Notes: generated by a model from the sequence alone, not told the origin. 64,000 bases of DNA from Hyphomicrobiales bacterium (GCA_019237205.1 JAFAHO010000262.1:1-64000); one strand, 5' to 3'. Shown: positions 10,602 through 20,367, counted from the first letter of the stretch. A program made the numbers and translations.

Positions 10602-11903
10602 TCAGCCGATGGGGGCGGTGCGCGTTTCGCCGGCGCGGGCGCCGCGCGCTGCGGGGCCGCCGCAGGCGTTGATCCGCCGCTGGTAATGGCGCCGCTCCGC
10701 CGGGCTGCGGGCGAGGGCCAGCGCCGCGCGAAAATGCCTGGCCGCGGCGGAGCGGTCGCCGCGGCGCAGCTCGAGCTCGCCGAGCGCGGCGGGAAAGAAC
10801 GGGTATCGGGCGAGGCGGTCCGGCCGGTCGATCGCGCGGATCGCCGCGAGGCCCAGCTCGGGGCCGTCCTTCTCCGCGATGGCGATCGCCCGGTTGAGCG
10901 CGACGACCGGGCCGGGACGGATCGCCATCAGCATGTCGTAGAGCCAGACGATTTTGGCCCAGTCCGTGTCTTGCGGCGCACCCGCGCGGGCGTGCGCGGC
11001 CGCAATGGCCGCCTCGAGGTGGTAGGAGCTGAGTTCGGAGCTTTGCGCCGCGAGCGTCAGCAGTCTCAGGCCTTCCTCGATGAGATCGCCGTTCCATAGC
11101 GAACGGTCCTGGTCGATCAACGGGACGAGATCGCCCGATGCGTCGATCCGGGTCGAAAGGCGCGCCGCGTTGAGGCTCATCAAGGCGGCCAGCGCGTAGG
11201 TCTCCGGCGTCCGGCCCTCAGGATGGTCGATCAGCACGGCGGTGAGCCGCATCGCCTCCCGGCAGAGTTCGGCGCGCACCGCACGCTCGGGCGAGGCGCC
11301 GTGATAGCCCTCGCTGAAGAGGAGATAGAGCGCCCGCCGGACGGCCGGAAGTCGAGCCGCGAAGTCGGCGGCGTTTCCGACGTCGAAAAGCCGCTTTGAC
11401 CCGGCGAGGAGCTGCTTGGCGCGGCCGAGCCTCTTTTCGATCGCGTCGCGGCCGCTCATCAAGGCGGCGGCGACCTCGCCGACGCTGAAACCGCAGAGGA
11501 TGTGGAGGATGAGCGCGACCCGCCCCGCCTCAGGCAGGCGGGGATGGCAGCAGGCGAACATCATCCGCAGGAGATCGTCCTTGATCGCCTCGGCCGCAAA
11601 GAACTCCTCGACCACCGGCGCGAGCGTCCATTCGCTCTGCAGATGCCGCCCGAGCTCCGGCGCAAAGGTTCGCGCCGTGCGCTCGCGCCGCAAGGCGTCG
11701 AGCGCACAGTTCTTCGCCGTCGCCATCAGCCAAGCGGCGGGATTGTCGGGGACGCCGCGGAACTTCCAGACGTCCGCGGCGCGGCAGAACGCTTCCTGGA
11801 CGACGTCTTCCGCCAAAGCGAGATTATGGACGCCGAGAAGCCGCGTCAGCGCCGTGACCATCCGACCCGCTTCATGGCGGAAGAGACGTTCGTCGAGCTG
11901 CAT
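10602..11903 (-). CDS. ECF sigma factor of the ECF42 type with C-terminal extension
   Basis: The 433-residue protein has sigma-2 (about residues 10-75, with AEDVVQEAFCRAADVWKF) and sigma-4 (about 110-165, with GFSVGEVAAALM) regions. A long helical extension of about 250 residues follows, including RALYLLFSEGYHGA and GPVVALNRAIAIAE, which is characteristic of the ECF42 group. The extension has a TPR-like look and is needed for activity in studied members. The DGPF/YCII gene immediately upstream (stop TAG followed directly by this ATG) is the defining neighbour of ECF42. No anti-sigma gene is visible, as expected for the group. Confidence 0.9.
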   Translation of the reverse strand: MQLDERLFRHEAGRMVTALTRLLGVHNLALAEDVVQEAFCRAADVWKFRGVPDNPAAWLMATAKNCALDALRRERTARTFAPELGRHLQSEWTLAPVVEEFFAAEAIKDDLLRMMFACCHPRLPEAGRVALILHILCGFSVGEVAAALMSGRDAIEKRLGRAKQLLAGSKRLFDVGNAADFAARLPAVRRALYLLFSEGYHGASPERAVRAELCREAMRLTAVLIDHPEGRTPETYALAALMSLNAARLSTRIDASGDLVPLIDQDRSLWNGDLIEEGLRLLTLAAQSSELSSYHLEAAIAAAHARAGAPQDTDWAKIVWLYDMLMAIRPGPVVALNRAIAIAEKDGPELGLAAIRAIDRPDRLARYPFFPAALGELELRRGDRSAAARHFRAALALARSPAERRHYQRRINACGGPAARGARAGETRTAPIG

Positions 11904-12251
11904 CTACATGTTCATTTTCATCACCGGCCGCACCTCGACCGCGCCGCCGCCCTCGAGAATCGGGCAGCCCTTGGCGATTTCCGCCGCATGGGCGAGATCG
12001 CTGGCCTCGATCAGCGTATAGCCGCCGATGAGATCCTTCGCCTCGGCGAAGGGGCCGTCGCTGACCGCGATCGGCTTGCCGCGGACGAGCTTTCCGCCGG
12101 CTTCAAGTGGATGCCCAGGGTCCTTGACCAGGCCCTTGGCGCCCATGTCCTTGAACCACGCCATCCATTTTTCCATGGTCTTCTGCCGCTCTTCCGGAGA
12201 CCGGGTCGAGAGATCCGAGCCGCCGCGGTAGAGGAATGTGAATTCGCCCAT
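11904..12251 (-). CDS. DGPF/YCII-related domain protein, ECF42 partner
   Basis: The 115-residue protein of the YCII/DGPF fold begins MGEFTFLYRGG and contains the signature SDGPFAEAKDLIGGYTLIEA. Start ATG 12251 has AGGAG upstream; the frame is open to 12317. Its stop codon abuts the start codon of the ECF42 sigma factor, so the two are translationally coupled. DGPF genes are the usual targets and companions of ECF42 sigma factors. Their biochemical function is not established. Confidence 0.9.
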   Translation of the reverse strand: MGEFTFLYRGGSDLSTRSPEERQKTMEKWMAWFKDMGAKGLVKDPGHPLEAGGKLVRGKPIAVSDGPFAEAKDLIGGYTLIEASDLAHAAEIAKGCPILEGGGAVEVRPVMKMNM

Positions 12252-12344
12252 GTGAAGTCTCCTTTGCTGGGAGGGGTTGCGCCGCAAGAACGTTCGAGGA
12301 CCGCGCGCCCCGGACATTATTTTTTTAGCCTGCGACGGGACGGT

Positions 12345-12908
12345 TCACTCCAGGTTCGTATGCCGCGCCCGCATCGTCTCCGACGTCTCACTGAAACGCG
12401 GGCGGAGCTTCAGGATCGCGAGCTCGAAGGCGATCATTTGCGCGGTTTCGAACAGCGAGCCCATCGGCAGGATCGAGACTTTGCCGCCCTGATCGTCGGC
12501 CATCGTCTGCGCCGGGATGACGGTGACGACGTCAACGTGCCTGGCGAGTTCGCCTTTGGGCTGGGCGGTCACGAGCGCGGTCCGGGCGCCCGCCTTGCGG
12601 GCGATGCCGGCGAGCGTGCGAGCGGTCGCGAGATCGCCGGGGCCGGCGGAGACGAAGAAGAGGTCGCCCTTGCCGACCTCGGGCGTCGTCATGTCGCCCC
12701 AGACGGCGACGTTGCGGCCCATGTGGAAGAGCCGCATGGCGAAGCCGCGCATCATGAGGCCCTCGCGACCGAGGCCGAAGACGACGATGCGCCTGGCCCT
12801 GACGATCTCCTCGACGAGCCCGTCGAGCGCGTCCTCCGGCATCGAGCCGAACACGGCCGAAAGATCGCTCAAGGCGCCCTTGGCTAGATGGTCCAGGCTC
12901 TCGGTCAT
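12345..12908 (-). CDS. SIS-domain isomerase, 6-phospho-3-hexuloisomerase-like
   Basis: The 187-residue single SIS domain protein resembles HxlB/PHI in length and layout: VVFGLGREGLMMRGFAMRLFHMG, then SAGPGDLATARTLAGIARKAGA. PHI converts arabino-3-hexulose-6-phosphate to fructose-6-phosphate in the ribulose monophosphate pathway. No hexulose-phosphate synthase lies nearby, so methylotrophic use is not supported. A general phosphosugar isomerase role, perhaps with the upstream RpiR and Gfo/Idh genes, is more cautious. The start has GGAGGGACCTGA upstream. Confidence 0.75.
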   Translation of the reverse strand: MTESLDHLAKGALSDLSAVFGSMPEDALDGLVEEIVRARRIVVFGLGREGLMMRGFAMRLFHMGRNVAVWGDMTTPEVGKGDLFFVSAGPGDLATARTLAGIARKAGARTALVTAQPKGELARHVDVVTVIPAQTMADDQGGKVSILPMGSLFETAQMIAFELAILKLRPRFSETSETMRARHTNLE

Positions 12909-12956
12909 TCAGGTCCCTCCTTTTGCTTTTGATTGAACCGCGTGAAGAGCGACGCA

Positions 12957-13017
12957 CCCTCATCCGGCCCTCGGGAAGAGCCCTTCGCCCGTTTGCGGAG
13001 AGGGGGTTGGGGTGAGC
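12957..13017. repeat. Degenerate copy of interspersed CCTCATCCGGC repeat
   Basis: The stretch from CACCCTCATCCGGCCCTCGG to GGAGAGGGGGTTGGGGTGAG resembles parts of the elements at 29177-29313 and 63840-63966. It lies between the SIS gene and the end of glyS and can form an inverted-repeat hairpin, so it may also help terminate glyS transcription. Confidence 0.55.
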
Positions 13018-15362
13018 TACCCCGCGACCCTCGAGAAATCTGCGACCGCATGCGTCGCGTCGCGCAACTCGCCAAGTAGCCTGAGGCGGTTGAGGCGAAG
13101 CGCCGAATCGTCGGCGTTGACGGTCACGTCGAGGAAGAAGGCATCGACGGGCGCGCGCAAGGTTGCAAGCGCCCGCATCGCGCCCTCAAAGTCCTCGCGG
13201 CCGACCCGCTCGCGCGCGGCCGCGCCGGCTGCGGCCAGAACGTCGGCGAGGTCCTTCTCCGCCGGCAGCACGAGCTTCGCCGGCTCGTGCGGCCCGGCGA
13301 ACGCGCCGGCGCCCTCCTTTCTCTCCTCGGCGCGCAGGATGTTGGCGGCCCGCCGGTAGCCCATGAGCAGGTTCTTGCCGTCCTCCGTGTCGAGGAACCG
13401 CCCCAGCGCCTCGACCCGCCAGACGATCGTCAGGAGATCGTCCTGGCCCGGCAGTGCGAACACCGCATCGATGAGGTCGTAGCGCGCGCCCTTGTCGCGC
13501 AGATAGACCTTGAGCCGGTCGGCGAAGAAGATCAGCAGGCTCGCGGTCGTTTCGCGTAAGCGCGCGTTGTCCGGCGCCGGACTTCGTCGCGCGGCGCGGG
13601 AGAACGCGCCGACGACTTCCTCGAGCTCCGGGCCTTTCGGAAAGCCGCGCCGTTCGAGCGACTGGACGACGGAGCCCGCTTGGTCCTCGCGGGCGAATTC
13701 GATGTCGAGCAGCGCGCCCCAAATCGCCGCGTTGAGTGGGCCGGTCAGCGGGAGTCTCAGGCCGTTTTCAAGAACGATCCGGATGACGCCGAGCGCGGCG
13801 CGCCTCAGTGCGAACGGGTCCTTGCTGCCGGTCGGCTTCTCGTCGATCGCCCAGAAGGAGCCGAGCGTGTCGAGCTTGTCGGCGAGCGCGACCGCGATCG
13901 AAATCGGCGCTGCGGGCACGCGGTCGTTCGGCCCCTGGGGCGTGTAGTGCTCTTCGATGGCGTCGGCGACGCTCGGCTCCTCGCCCTGCGCGAGCGCATA
14001 GTAGCGACCCATCAGGCCCTGCAGTTCGGGGAACTCGCCGACCATTTCGGTCACGAGATCAGCCTTGGCGAGACAGGCTGCGCGCGCCGCAAGCTCGACG
14101 TCCGCGCCGACCTTGCGCGCGAGTTCGTTCGTGAGCGACTCGATGCGCTCGATCCGTTCGGCCTGCGTGCCGAGCTTATCGTGAAAGATAATGCCCAGCG
14201 CCTCGAGCTTGGCGAGGCGCTGGTCGAGCGGCTTGGCGGCCTTGTCCTTGTAATCGGGCAGGGGCGAAAGGTCGGTCAGCCAGAAGTGGCGCGCGTCGGA
14301 GAGCCGCGCGCGTACGACGCGCCCGTTGCCGGCCGCGATGGCCGCGCCGCCATCGCTGGCGACGAGGTTCGAGACGAGGATGAATCGGTTGGCGAGTTTG
14401 CCGTCGGCGTCCTTCAGCACGAAGCATTTCTGGTTCGCCCGGATCGTCGCCCGAATCACCTCGGGCGGAATGTCGAGGAACTCCGGCTCGAATTCGCCCA
14501 TCAAGACGACCGGCCATTCGATGAGGCCCGCGACCTCTTCGACAAGCCCCTCGTCCTCGACGAGTTCGAGCCCCTGCGCGAAGGCGAGGCTCTTGGCGTC
14601 GTTGAGGATGATCGCCTGGCGGCGGTCAGCGTCGAGCACGACCTTGGCCTTCTGCAGGGCTTCGGCATAGTCGTCGTAGCGGCGCACGGTGATCGGCGCC
14701 GGGGCCATGAAGCGATGGCCCCAGGTCACATCGCCGGAGCCGAGCCCGTCGATATCGAAGGGCACGATTTCTGCGACGTCATGCGGCGTTGCGAGCGTGC
14801 AGAGGATTCCGCGTAAAGGACGCACCCAGCGCAGCGTATTCTTTCCCGTGTATTTGGCGCTAATAGTCCCCGGGTCCATACCAGCTTCCATTCCGCTCAA
14901 GCTGACGAGGCGCTCGGCAGGGTGGTAGTCGCCCCAGTGCATCGACTTCGGCCAGGGGAAGGCGCGCACGACTGTCGGGATGATGTCGGCGAGCGCCTCC
15001 TTCGTTGAGCGGCCTGGCTTCTCGATCATCGCGACATAGAACTCGCCCTTTTTCGGGTCCTTCTCGATCGAGGCATCCTCGATCCGCGCAAGGCCGGCGC
15101 TCTTGAGAAAGCCGGCAATCGCGGCCTCCGGCGCGCCGACGCGCGGCCCCTTGCGCTCCTCGCGCGAGGTCGGCTGCGCGGCCGGCAGCCCGATCACATG
15201 CAGCGTCAGGCGTCGCGGCGTGACGAAGGCCTGTGCGCCCTCGTAAAAAAGATTGCGGTCGACAAGCGCGTTGGTGACGAGCCGCTTCAGGTCCTCCGCC
15301 GCCTGGCGCTGCATGCGGGCCGGGATTTCTTCGCTGAAGAGTTCGAGGAGAAGATCGGGCAT
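13017..15362 (-). CDS. glyS: Glycyl-tRNA synthetase beta subunit
   Basis: GlyS with GlyQ forms the alpha2-beta2 enzyme that charges tRNA-Gly. The 781-residue product begins [21 protein letters not shown], contains an HD-like core, and ends with the anticodon-binding domain ([23 protein letters not shown]). It is the last gene of a minus-strand run that starts with glyQ, but two small unrelated genes separate the subunits. The downstream end overlaps a degenerate repeat. No frameshift is seen. Confidence 0.97.
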   Translation of the reverse strand: MPDLLLELFSEEIPARMQRQAAEDLKRLVTNALVDRNLFYEGAQAFVTPRRLTLHVIGLPAAQPTSREERKGPRVGAPEAAIAGFLKSAGLARIEDASIEKDPKKGEFYVAMIEKPGRSTKEALADIIPTVVRAFPWPKSMHWGDYHPAERLVSLSGMEAGMDPGTISAKYTGKNTLRWVRPLRGILCTLATPHDVAEIVPFDIDGLGSGDVTWGHRFMAPAPITVRRYDDYAEALQKAKVVLDADRRQAIILNDAKSLAFAQGLELVEDEGLVEEVAGLIEWPVVLMGEFEPEFLDIPPEVIRATIRANQKCFVLKDADGKLANRFILVSNLVASDGGAAIAAGNGRVVRARLSDARHFWLTDLSPLPDYKDKAAKPLDQRLAKLEALGIIFHDKLGTQAERIERIESLTNELARKVGADVELAARAACLAKADLVTEMVGEFPELQGLMGRYYALAQGEEPSVADAIEEHYTPQGPNDRVPAAPISIAVALADKLDTLGSFWAIDEKPTGSKDPFALRRAALGVIRIVLENGLRLPLTGPLNAAIWGALLDIEFAREDQAGSVVQSLERRGFPKGPELEEVVGAFSRAARRSPAPDNARLRETTASLLIFFADRLKVYLRDKGARYDLIDAVFALPGQDDLLTIVWRVEALGRFLDTEDGKNLLMGYRRAANILRAEERKEGAGAFAGPHEPAKLVLPAEKDLADVLAAAGAAARERVGREDFEGAMRALATLRAPVDAFFLDVTVNADDSALRLNRLRLLGELRDATHAVADFSRVAG

Positions 15363-15421
15363 ATCGGATCAGGCCATCTTGTCCGCGCGCGGGCGAACTG
15401 GATACGAACGGAATCGAACAC

Positions 15422-15901
15422 TTAACGTCGTGATCGGGCGACGAGGACTACAGCTAATCTTTGCTTCGCATCCGGCGCCAAGGCGTCGACAAACCCAATC
15501 GCCTCTCGCGCAAGCGCCACGAATTGCTTAGCTTCCCAGCGGGTAAAGCGGGTCCCGGCGGCGGCTTTCGCGGATTCCGGATGCGGGTCGATGCTGTAGT
15601 CGGCCCAATGCCTCGCCTCTTGCAAAAGTCTGAAGTTGTCGCCAAGTGGCGAGCCGAACTCGGCATGGCCAAGCAAAGCATTGCGGGCGTGCCCGTGGTC
15701 GATAGCGCGGTAGACCAATCTGAAGCCGTCCGAGGAGGGTTCCGCGCGCGCGACACGCCCCGCGCATAGGGCGGCCAGTCGTGAGAACAACGCATAGTAG
15801 GCAGTCGAGACCGAACGCCTCAGTGCGGCGCTTCCGAGCGGAGAAGTTACGCCAGAGAGCAACTCGGCGGTCGCCAGCATGTTGTCCGGCAGCGTCGCCA
15901 T
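15422..15901 (-). CDS. HEPN-like protein, putative RNase toxin
   Basis: The 159-residue all-helical protein contains RRSVSTAYYALFSRLAALCAG (residues 28-48), the A/S-R-A-Y-Y-A pattern seen in HEPN domains. R65 and H71 in YRAIDHGHARN match the Rx4-6H catalytic motif of HEPN ribonucleases. Its ATG directly follows the TAG stop of the 108-residue gene upstream, so they are translationally coupled. The pair is inserted between glyQ and glyS. A toxin role is inferred from fold-like features, motif and pairing; a non-toxic HEPN role remains possible. Confidence 0.6.
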   Translation of the reverse strand: MATLPDNMLATAELLSGVTSPLGSAALRRSVSTAYYALFSRLAALCAGRVARAEPSSDGFRLVYRAIDHGHARNALLGHAEFGSPLGDNFRLLQEARHWADYSIDPHPESAKAAAGTRFTRWEAKQFVALAREAIGFVDALAPDAKQRLAVVLVARSRR

Positions 15902-16228
15902 CTATAGTCGCCCCGAGTTTTCGGGCGAAGAGTCGAACTCGTCCACGTCATCGGGAGATTTGTCGATGTCGAGCGCGTCGAAATAGACATAGGGGAAACG
16001 TGGATCGCCACGTTCGGTCAAAGTCCCCCTAAGCTTTTGCGTCAACTCGCTCTGCCGCCGAGCGTCAGGTATGTCCTTGGCTGATTTCATCGATACGCCG
16101 ATCGAGAGCGCCGGCTCGTCGGCGTGATCGTGATAGGAGGTTATGCGAGTACCGAAGACCCGCTCCGCGCCGAGGCTATCCTCGATTATTCGCTTTAGCT
16201 CGCGCTCGGTTTCGAATCGGTCCGTCAT
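15902..16228 (-). CDS. Small protein of unknown function, partner of the HEPN-like gene
   Basis: The 108-residue acidic protein begins MTDRFETERELKRIIEDSLGA. It has a probable beta-rich middle (RVFGTRITSYHDHADEPALSIGVSM) and an acidic, probably disordered tail (DIDKSPDDVDEFDSS). I recognise no family. It lacks the GSxxxxDD motif of the MNT nucleotidyltransferase antitoxins that commonly pair with HEPN proteins. It starts 9 bases after the glyQ stop and ends at the HEPN start, so it would be made with both. By position it is the candidate antitoxin or regulator. Confidence 0.6.
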   Translation of the reverse strand: MTDRFETERELKRIIEDSLGAERVFGTRITSYHDHADEPALSIGVSMKSAKDIPDARRQSELTQKLRGTLTERGDPRFPYVYFDALDIDKSPDDVDEFDSSPENSGRL

Positions 16229-16237
16229 GGCGACCTC

Positions 16238-17161
16238 CTAAGCCCCGCCTCCCGCCGTCTTAAGCCACGCCGCGCCGCAGGCTTTCGCCAGTTCGCGCAC
16301 CCTAAGGATATAGCTCTGGCGCTCGGTGACCGAGATCACGCCGCGCGCGTCGAGAAGGTTGAAGGCATGGCTCGCCTTGATACACTGGTCGTAGGCCGGC
16401 AGCGCCATCAGGCGTCCTTCGCCCGAGGCGCCGATCTCGAGCAGCGAGCGGCATTCGGCTTCGGCGTCCTTGAAGTGCTGGAAGAGGATCGCTGTGTCGG
16501 CGTACTCGAAGTTGTAGCGCGAATATTCCTCTTCCGCCTGGGTGAAGACGTCGCCGTAGGTGACCCGCTCGGCGCCGTCGCGGCCGTTGAAATTGATGTC
16601 GTAGATGCTGTCGACGCCTTGCACGTAGATGGCGAGCCGCTCGAGGCCGTAGGTCAATTCGCCCGAGACCGGCGCGCATTCGAAGCCCGCCACCTGCTGA
16701 AAATAGGTGAACTGGGACACTTCCATGCCGTCGCACCAGCATTCCCACCCCAGGCCCCAGGCGCCCAGCGTCGGGCTCTCCCAGTCGTCTTCGACGAAGC
16801 GCACGTCATGCAGGGCCATGTCGACGCCGATCGCCTTCAACGAGTCGAGGTAGAGTTCCTGAAGGTTTGCCGGCGAGGGCTTGAGGATCACCTGAAACTG
16901 ATAATAGTGCTGGAGGCGGTTGGGATTCTCGCCGTAACGACCGTCCTTGGGGCGGCGCGAGGGCTGGACATAGGCCGCCTTCCAGGGCTTGGGCCCAAGC
17001 GAACGCAGCGTCGTCGCCGGATGAAACGTGCCGGCGCCGACCTCCATGTCGTAGGGTTGCAGCATGACGCATCCTTGCCTCGCCCAATATTCCTGGAGCG
17101 TCAGGATCAGCCCCTGAAAGGATTTGGCGGGGTCGAGCGAAGCGTCGGCGGCGGACGGCAT
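16238..17161 (-). CDS. glyQ: Glycyl-tRNA synthetase alpha subunit
   Basis: The 307-residue catalytic alpha subunit contains [57 protein letters not shown] and [20 protein letters not shown], all conserved class II active-site segments. I start it at ATG 17161 ([15 protein letters not shown]); the frame is open to 17218 without reason. It heads a run glyQ, 108-aa gene, HEPN-like gene, glyS, transcribed leftwards, divergent from rph. Confidence 0.96.
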   Translation of the reverse strand: MPSAADASLDPAKSFQGLILTLQEYWARQGCVMLQPYDMEVGAGTFHPATTLRSLGPKPWKAAYVQPSRRPKDGRYGENPNRLQHYYQFQVILKPSPANLQELYLDSLKAIGVDMALHDVRFVEDDWESPTLGAWGLGWECWCDGMEVSQFTYFQQVAGFECAPVSGELTYGLERLAIYVQGVDSIYDINFNGRDGAERVTYGDVFTQAEEEYSRYNFEYADTAILFQHFKDAEAECRSLLEIGASGEGRLMALPAYDQCIKASHAFNLLDARGVISVTERQSYILRVRELAKACGAAWLKTAGGGA

Positions 17162-17291
17162 TGGACCTTGTCGGAATTGGCGGCGGCGGACCCTAGAGAG
17201 GCGGGCGCCCTGGGTCAACGCGGCGTCTCCCTGGTTTGCCAGGCCGTCGCCGCGCCGCTAAAGCGGGACGCTTTCGAGAAAGGCCAGCCCG

Positions 17292-18005
17292 ATGCGTCCG
17301 TCCAAACGCGCCGCCAACGAGATGCGCAAGGTCATGTTCGAGCGCGGGGTGGCTCGCTATGCAGAGGGCTCCTGCCTCGTCCGGTTCGGCGAGACGCATG
17401 TGCTCTGCGCCGCCTCGCTCGAAGAGAAGCCGCCGCCGTGGCTTCGAGGGCAGGGCAGGGGGTGGGTGACGGCCGAATACGCGATGCTTCCTCGGGCGAC
17501 CTCGACGCGGACGAAGCGCGAATCCTCGACGGGGCGCGTCTCGGGGCGCACCCAGGAAATCCAGCGGCTGATCGGCCGCTCGCTCCGGGCGGTGGTCGAC
17601 CTGCCGCGGCTCGGCGAGCGGCAGATCACCATCGATTGCGACGTCTTGCAGGCGGACGGCGGAACGCGCACCGCCTCGATCACGGGCGCCTGGGTTGCGC
17701 TGCGCGATTGCCTCAACTGGATGACGCAGCGGTCGATCCTGCGCGACAGCCCGCTGAAGGACCACGTGGCCGCGGTCTCCTGCGGCGTTGTTGGCGGCGA
17801 AGCGGTGATCGACCTCGATTACGCCGAAGACTCGACCGCCGAGACGGACGCCAACTTTGTGATGACCGGATCGGGCGGCCTGGTCGAGGTGCAAGGCTCG
17901 GCGGAAGGAGCGCCTTTCAGCGAGGCCGAGCTCCTGCAAATGATGGCGCTGGCCCGCGTCGGTATCGGCCAGCTGGTCGGGTTGCAGAAGGCGGCGATCG
18001 CCTGA
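17292..18005 (+). CDS. rph: Ribonuclease PH
   Basis: RNase PH trims the 3' ends of tRNA precursors by phosphorolysis and forms a hexameric ring. The 237-residue product begins [19 protein letters not shown] and contains [35 protein letters not shown] and [20 protein letters not shown], the phosphate- and metal-binding segments. Length is normal. The usual hrcA/grpE or rdgB/hemW neighbours are absent; it stands divergent from glyQ. Confidence 0.96.
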   Translation: MRPSKRAANEMRKVMFERGVARYAEGSCLVRFGETHVLCAASLEEKPPPWLRGQGRGWVTAEYAMLPRATSTRTKRESSTGRVSGRTQEIQRLIGRSLRAVVDLPRLGERQITIDCDVLQADGGTRTASITGAWVALRDCLNWMTQRSILRDSPLKDHVAAVSCGVVGGEAVIDLDYAEDSTAETDANFVMTGSGGLVEVQGSAEGAPFSEAELLQMMALARVGIGQLVGLQKAAIA

Positions 18006-18060
18006 CCGGCCTGAATTCGGCGGTAGCCGCGATCGTTGATTGAAGATCAGCCGGTAACCT

Positions 18061-18153
18061 TCAGCGGGCGGCGAGCATCGATTGAACGGCTCGACGGAAA
18101 TCGTCAAATTCGAACGGTTTCTCGCGCCGCCAGGACCGTGCCGCAGCGATCAT
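18061..18153 (-). pseudogene. Remnant of a response-regulator C-terminus
   Basis: In the gap between rph and eutC the minus strand encodes a 30-residue frame beginning MIAAARSWRREKPFEFDD and ending with RRAVQSMLAAR. REKPFEFDDFRRAV looks like the conserved Lys-Pro switch and last helix of a receiver domain. There is no room for the rest of the domain before eutC. I read it as a leftover of a deleted two-component regulator, not a functional gene. Confidence 0.5.
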
Positions 18154-18172
18154 TTCTCATGCGGCTTCGCGT

Positions 18173-18970
18173 TCAGCGGCTTTCAATGACGGGAAAGGCG
18201 GGTTCGGTAAAACAGAGCTCATTTAGCCCCACGCCGGTCGTCGAGTGCATAAACGCCCTACCAACCAGTTCGTCGATCTGCCTCGCCGCTCCCTCGGGCG
18301 GAAGCCCGGCCGCCCGGATATTGGAAATGCAGTTCCGGCGCGAATCCATCGATCCGACCCGAGGCCGCCAGGTGATATAGGCGCCGAGAGAGTCAGCGGC
18401 CGACAGGCCGGGCCGCTCTCCTATCAGAACCAGCGCGAGCTTTGCGTCCATCAACTCGCCGATCTCGTCGCCGATCGCGACGCGTCCTTGCTCGACCAGA
18501 ACGAGTGGACCGATCGTGAGGCGCCGGCGCTGCAGAAGCGGTCTCAGGCTAATGAGCGTCGGCAATAGATTCGTCGCAATAGCCGATGAGGAAAGCCCGT
18601 CGGCGGCGACAACGGACACATCGCTTCCGCGCTCTTGCCTCTCGAGGATCAAGCGTCCCGCAGGGGACAACCGTCTGCCCAAATCTGGACGCCGCAGATA
18701 TTCAGTCCGATCGCCAGCAGCGCTCTGGACATGGATGGGCGTCCAACCGCGCGCGCTGAGCGCTCCGGCGATGGCCTCGAAATCGAGCGCCGCGTGCACC
18801 GCGTCGCGCGCCCGAGCATGGTCGAGCAGGAACTTGAGGTTTGCCGCAGTGGGCTGCCCAGGGCCGGCCCGCCCTAGCCCGATTCGCGCCGGCGTGAACT
18901 GTTTCAGGCGCGCAAGACGGTCGGCGACAGCCGACAGATCGCGCCCATGCGGAGGGTCCGAAGACATCAT
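18173..18970 (-). CDS. eutC: Ethanolamine ammonia-lyase small subunit
   Basis: EutC forms the adenosylcobalamin-dependent enzyme with EutB, splitting ethanolamine into acetaldehyde and ammonia. The 265-residue product has RLARLKQFTPARIGLGRAG, SDVSVVAADGLSSSAI, LVLIGERPGLSAADSLGAYI and DSRRNCISNIR, typical of EutC. The start at 18970 overlaps the eutB stop as ATGA, so translation is coupled; the frame open to 19099 is ignored. It is the last gene of an operon headed by ABC transporter genes. No microcompartment shell genes are present. Confidence 0.94.
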   Translation of the reverse strand: MMSSDPPHGRDLSAVADRLARLKQFTPARIGLGRAGPGQPTAANLKFLLDHARARDAVHAALDFEAIAGALSARGWTPIHVQSAAGDRTEYLRRPDLGRRLSPAGRLILERQERGSDVSVVAADGLSSSAIATNLLPTLISLRPLLQRRRLTIGPLVLVEQGRVAIGDEIGELMDAKLALVLIGERPGLSAADSLGAYITWRPRVGSMDSRRNCISNIRAAGLPPEGAARQIDELVGRAFMHSTTGVGLNELCFTEPAFPVIESR

Positions 18971-20367
18971 CGGGCCTCCATCGACTCGATCATCGCCAGG
19001 GCGGGAGCAATGGCTCCAGCCGCCGCCTTCTCGATGAGATCGCCATCCGCGCCGACGAGGCCTGTCCTCATGAGCCAGTCCTCGAATTCCGGAGCGCACC
19101 GTCGACCGAGCGCCTTGCGGACGTAAAGAATGTCGTGGAACGCCAGACTCTGATAGTTCAGCATGACGTCGTCAGCGCCGGGAACCGCGATCACGAAGGT
19201 GACGCCGGCGGCGCTGAGCAGCGTCAGCAACGCATCCATATCGTCCTGGTCGGCCTCTGCATGGTTGGTATAGCAGACGTCGCAGCCCATCGGCAGGCCG
19301 AGCAGCTTGCCGCAAAAGTGGTCCTCGAGCCCAGCCCGAATGATCTCCTTGCCATTGTAGAGATATTCTGGACCGATGAAACCGACGACGGTATTGACCA
19401 GCAGGGGTTTGAATTGTCGCGCGACGGCATAGGCCCGCGCTTCCATCGTCTGCTGGTCGACGCCAAAATGCGCGTCGGCGGATAGCGCGCTGCCTTGTCC
19501 GGTCTCGAAATACATGACGTTTTGGCCAACCGTGCCGCGCCCCAGAGATAGCGCCGCCTCTCGGGCCTCCGCCAAGGCGGAGAGACTGATCCCGAATCCC
19601 CGATTGGCCTTTTCCGAGCCGGCGATAGATTGAAAGACGAGATCGACCGGAGCGCCGAGGTTCATCGCCTGGATCGCTGTCGTGACGTGACCGAGACAGC
19701 ACGCCTGCGTCGGAATATCGAGGCGCCTCCTTATCTCGTCGAGAAGGGTGACGATCCGCACGTAGTCCTGCATGCTGTCGGTCGCCGGGTTGACCCCGAT
19801 CACGGCGTCGCCGACGCCGAACGAGAGGCCGTCGAGCAGGCTCGCGGCGATGCCCCGCGAATCGTCGGTCGAATGATTCGGCTGGAGTCTCGTCGAGAGC
19901 CGGCCGGCAAGTCCGATCCTGTTGCGGAATGCGGTGAGGACGCTGCATTTGGCGCCGACGACGATAAGGTCCTGCAGGCGCATGATTTTCGACACGGCTG
20001 CAGCCATCTCCGGGGTCACGCCCGGAGCCAGCGCGGTCAGGCGGTCGGTCGTCGTCCGCGCGTCGAGCAGCCATTCCCGGAACTGGCCGACCGTCAGATG
20101 GGATATTGCCGCGAACGCCACAGGGTCGTGCGTGTCGTGGATCAACCGGGAAACTTCGTCCTCTTCAAAGGGGACAAGGTCGACCTGCAGGAAAGCCTTG
20201 AGGGGAAGGTCGGCGAGCGCCATCTGGGCCGCCACGCGCTCGATGGCGCTCTGCGCCGCGATGCCGGCCAGCGCGTCTCCAGATCGCGGCGGCGAGGCTT
20301 TGGCGAGAAGGCTCTTGAGATCGGGGAAAACCCGGCCTACGCCGTTGGCTGTCGATTTGTAGGCCAT
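18967..20367 (-). CDS. eutB: Ethanolamine ammonia-lyase large subunit
   Basis: The 466-residue catalytic subunit starts MAYKSTANGVGRVFPDLKSLL with GAGGGA upstream (ATG 20367). Recognisable segments are GLAGRLSTRLQPNHSTDD, GDAVIGVNPATDSMQDYVR, MYFETGQGSALSADAHFGVDQ (shown in part) and GCDVCYTNHAEADQDDMD. It follows the permease gene by about 80 bases and overlaps eutC. Adenosylcobalamin is required, yet no reactivase eutA and no cobalamin adenosyltransferase lies in the window. The product acetaldehyde would need a dehydrogenase encoded elsewhere or the zinc alcohol dehydrogenase at 27854. Confidence 0.95.
   Translation of the reverse strand: MAYKSTANGVGRVFPDLKSLLAKASPPRSGDALAGIAAQSAIERVAAQMALADLPLKAFLQVDLVPFEEDEVSRLIHDTHDPVAFAAISHLTVGQFREWLLDARTTTDRLTALAPGVTPEMAAAVSKIMRLQDLIVVGAKCSVLTAFRNRIGLAGRLSTRLQPNHSTDDSRGIAASLLDGLSFGVGDAVIGVNPATDSMQDYVRIVTLLDEIRRRLDIPTQACCLGHVTTAIQAMNLGAPVDLVFQSIAGSEKANRGFGISLSALAEAREAALSLGRGTVGQNVMYFETGQGSALSADAHFGVDQQTMEARAYAVARQFKPLLVNTVVGFIGPEYLYNGKEIIRAGLEDHFCGKLLGLPMGCDVCYTNHAEADQDDMDALLTLLSAAGVTFVIAVPGADDVMLNYQSLAFHDILYVRKALGRRCAPEFEDWLMRTGLVGADGDLIEKAAAGAIAPALAMIESMEAR

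Noticed and set aside
12345-12908. Taking the SIS-domain isomerase as evidence for a ribulose monophosphate pathway
   Set aside because: No hexulose-phosphate synthase is nearby, and SIS isomerases of this size have other sugar-phosphate roles.
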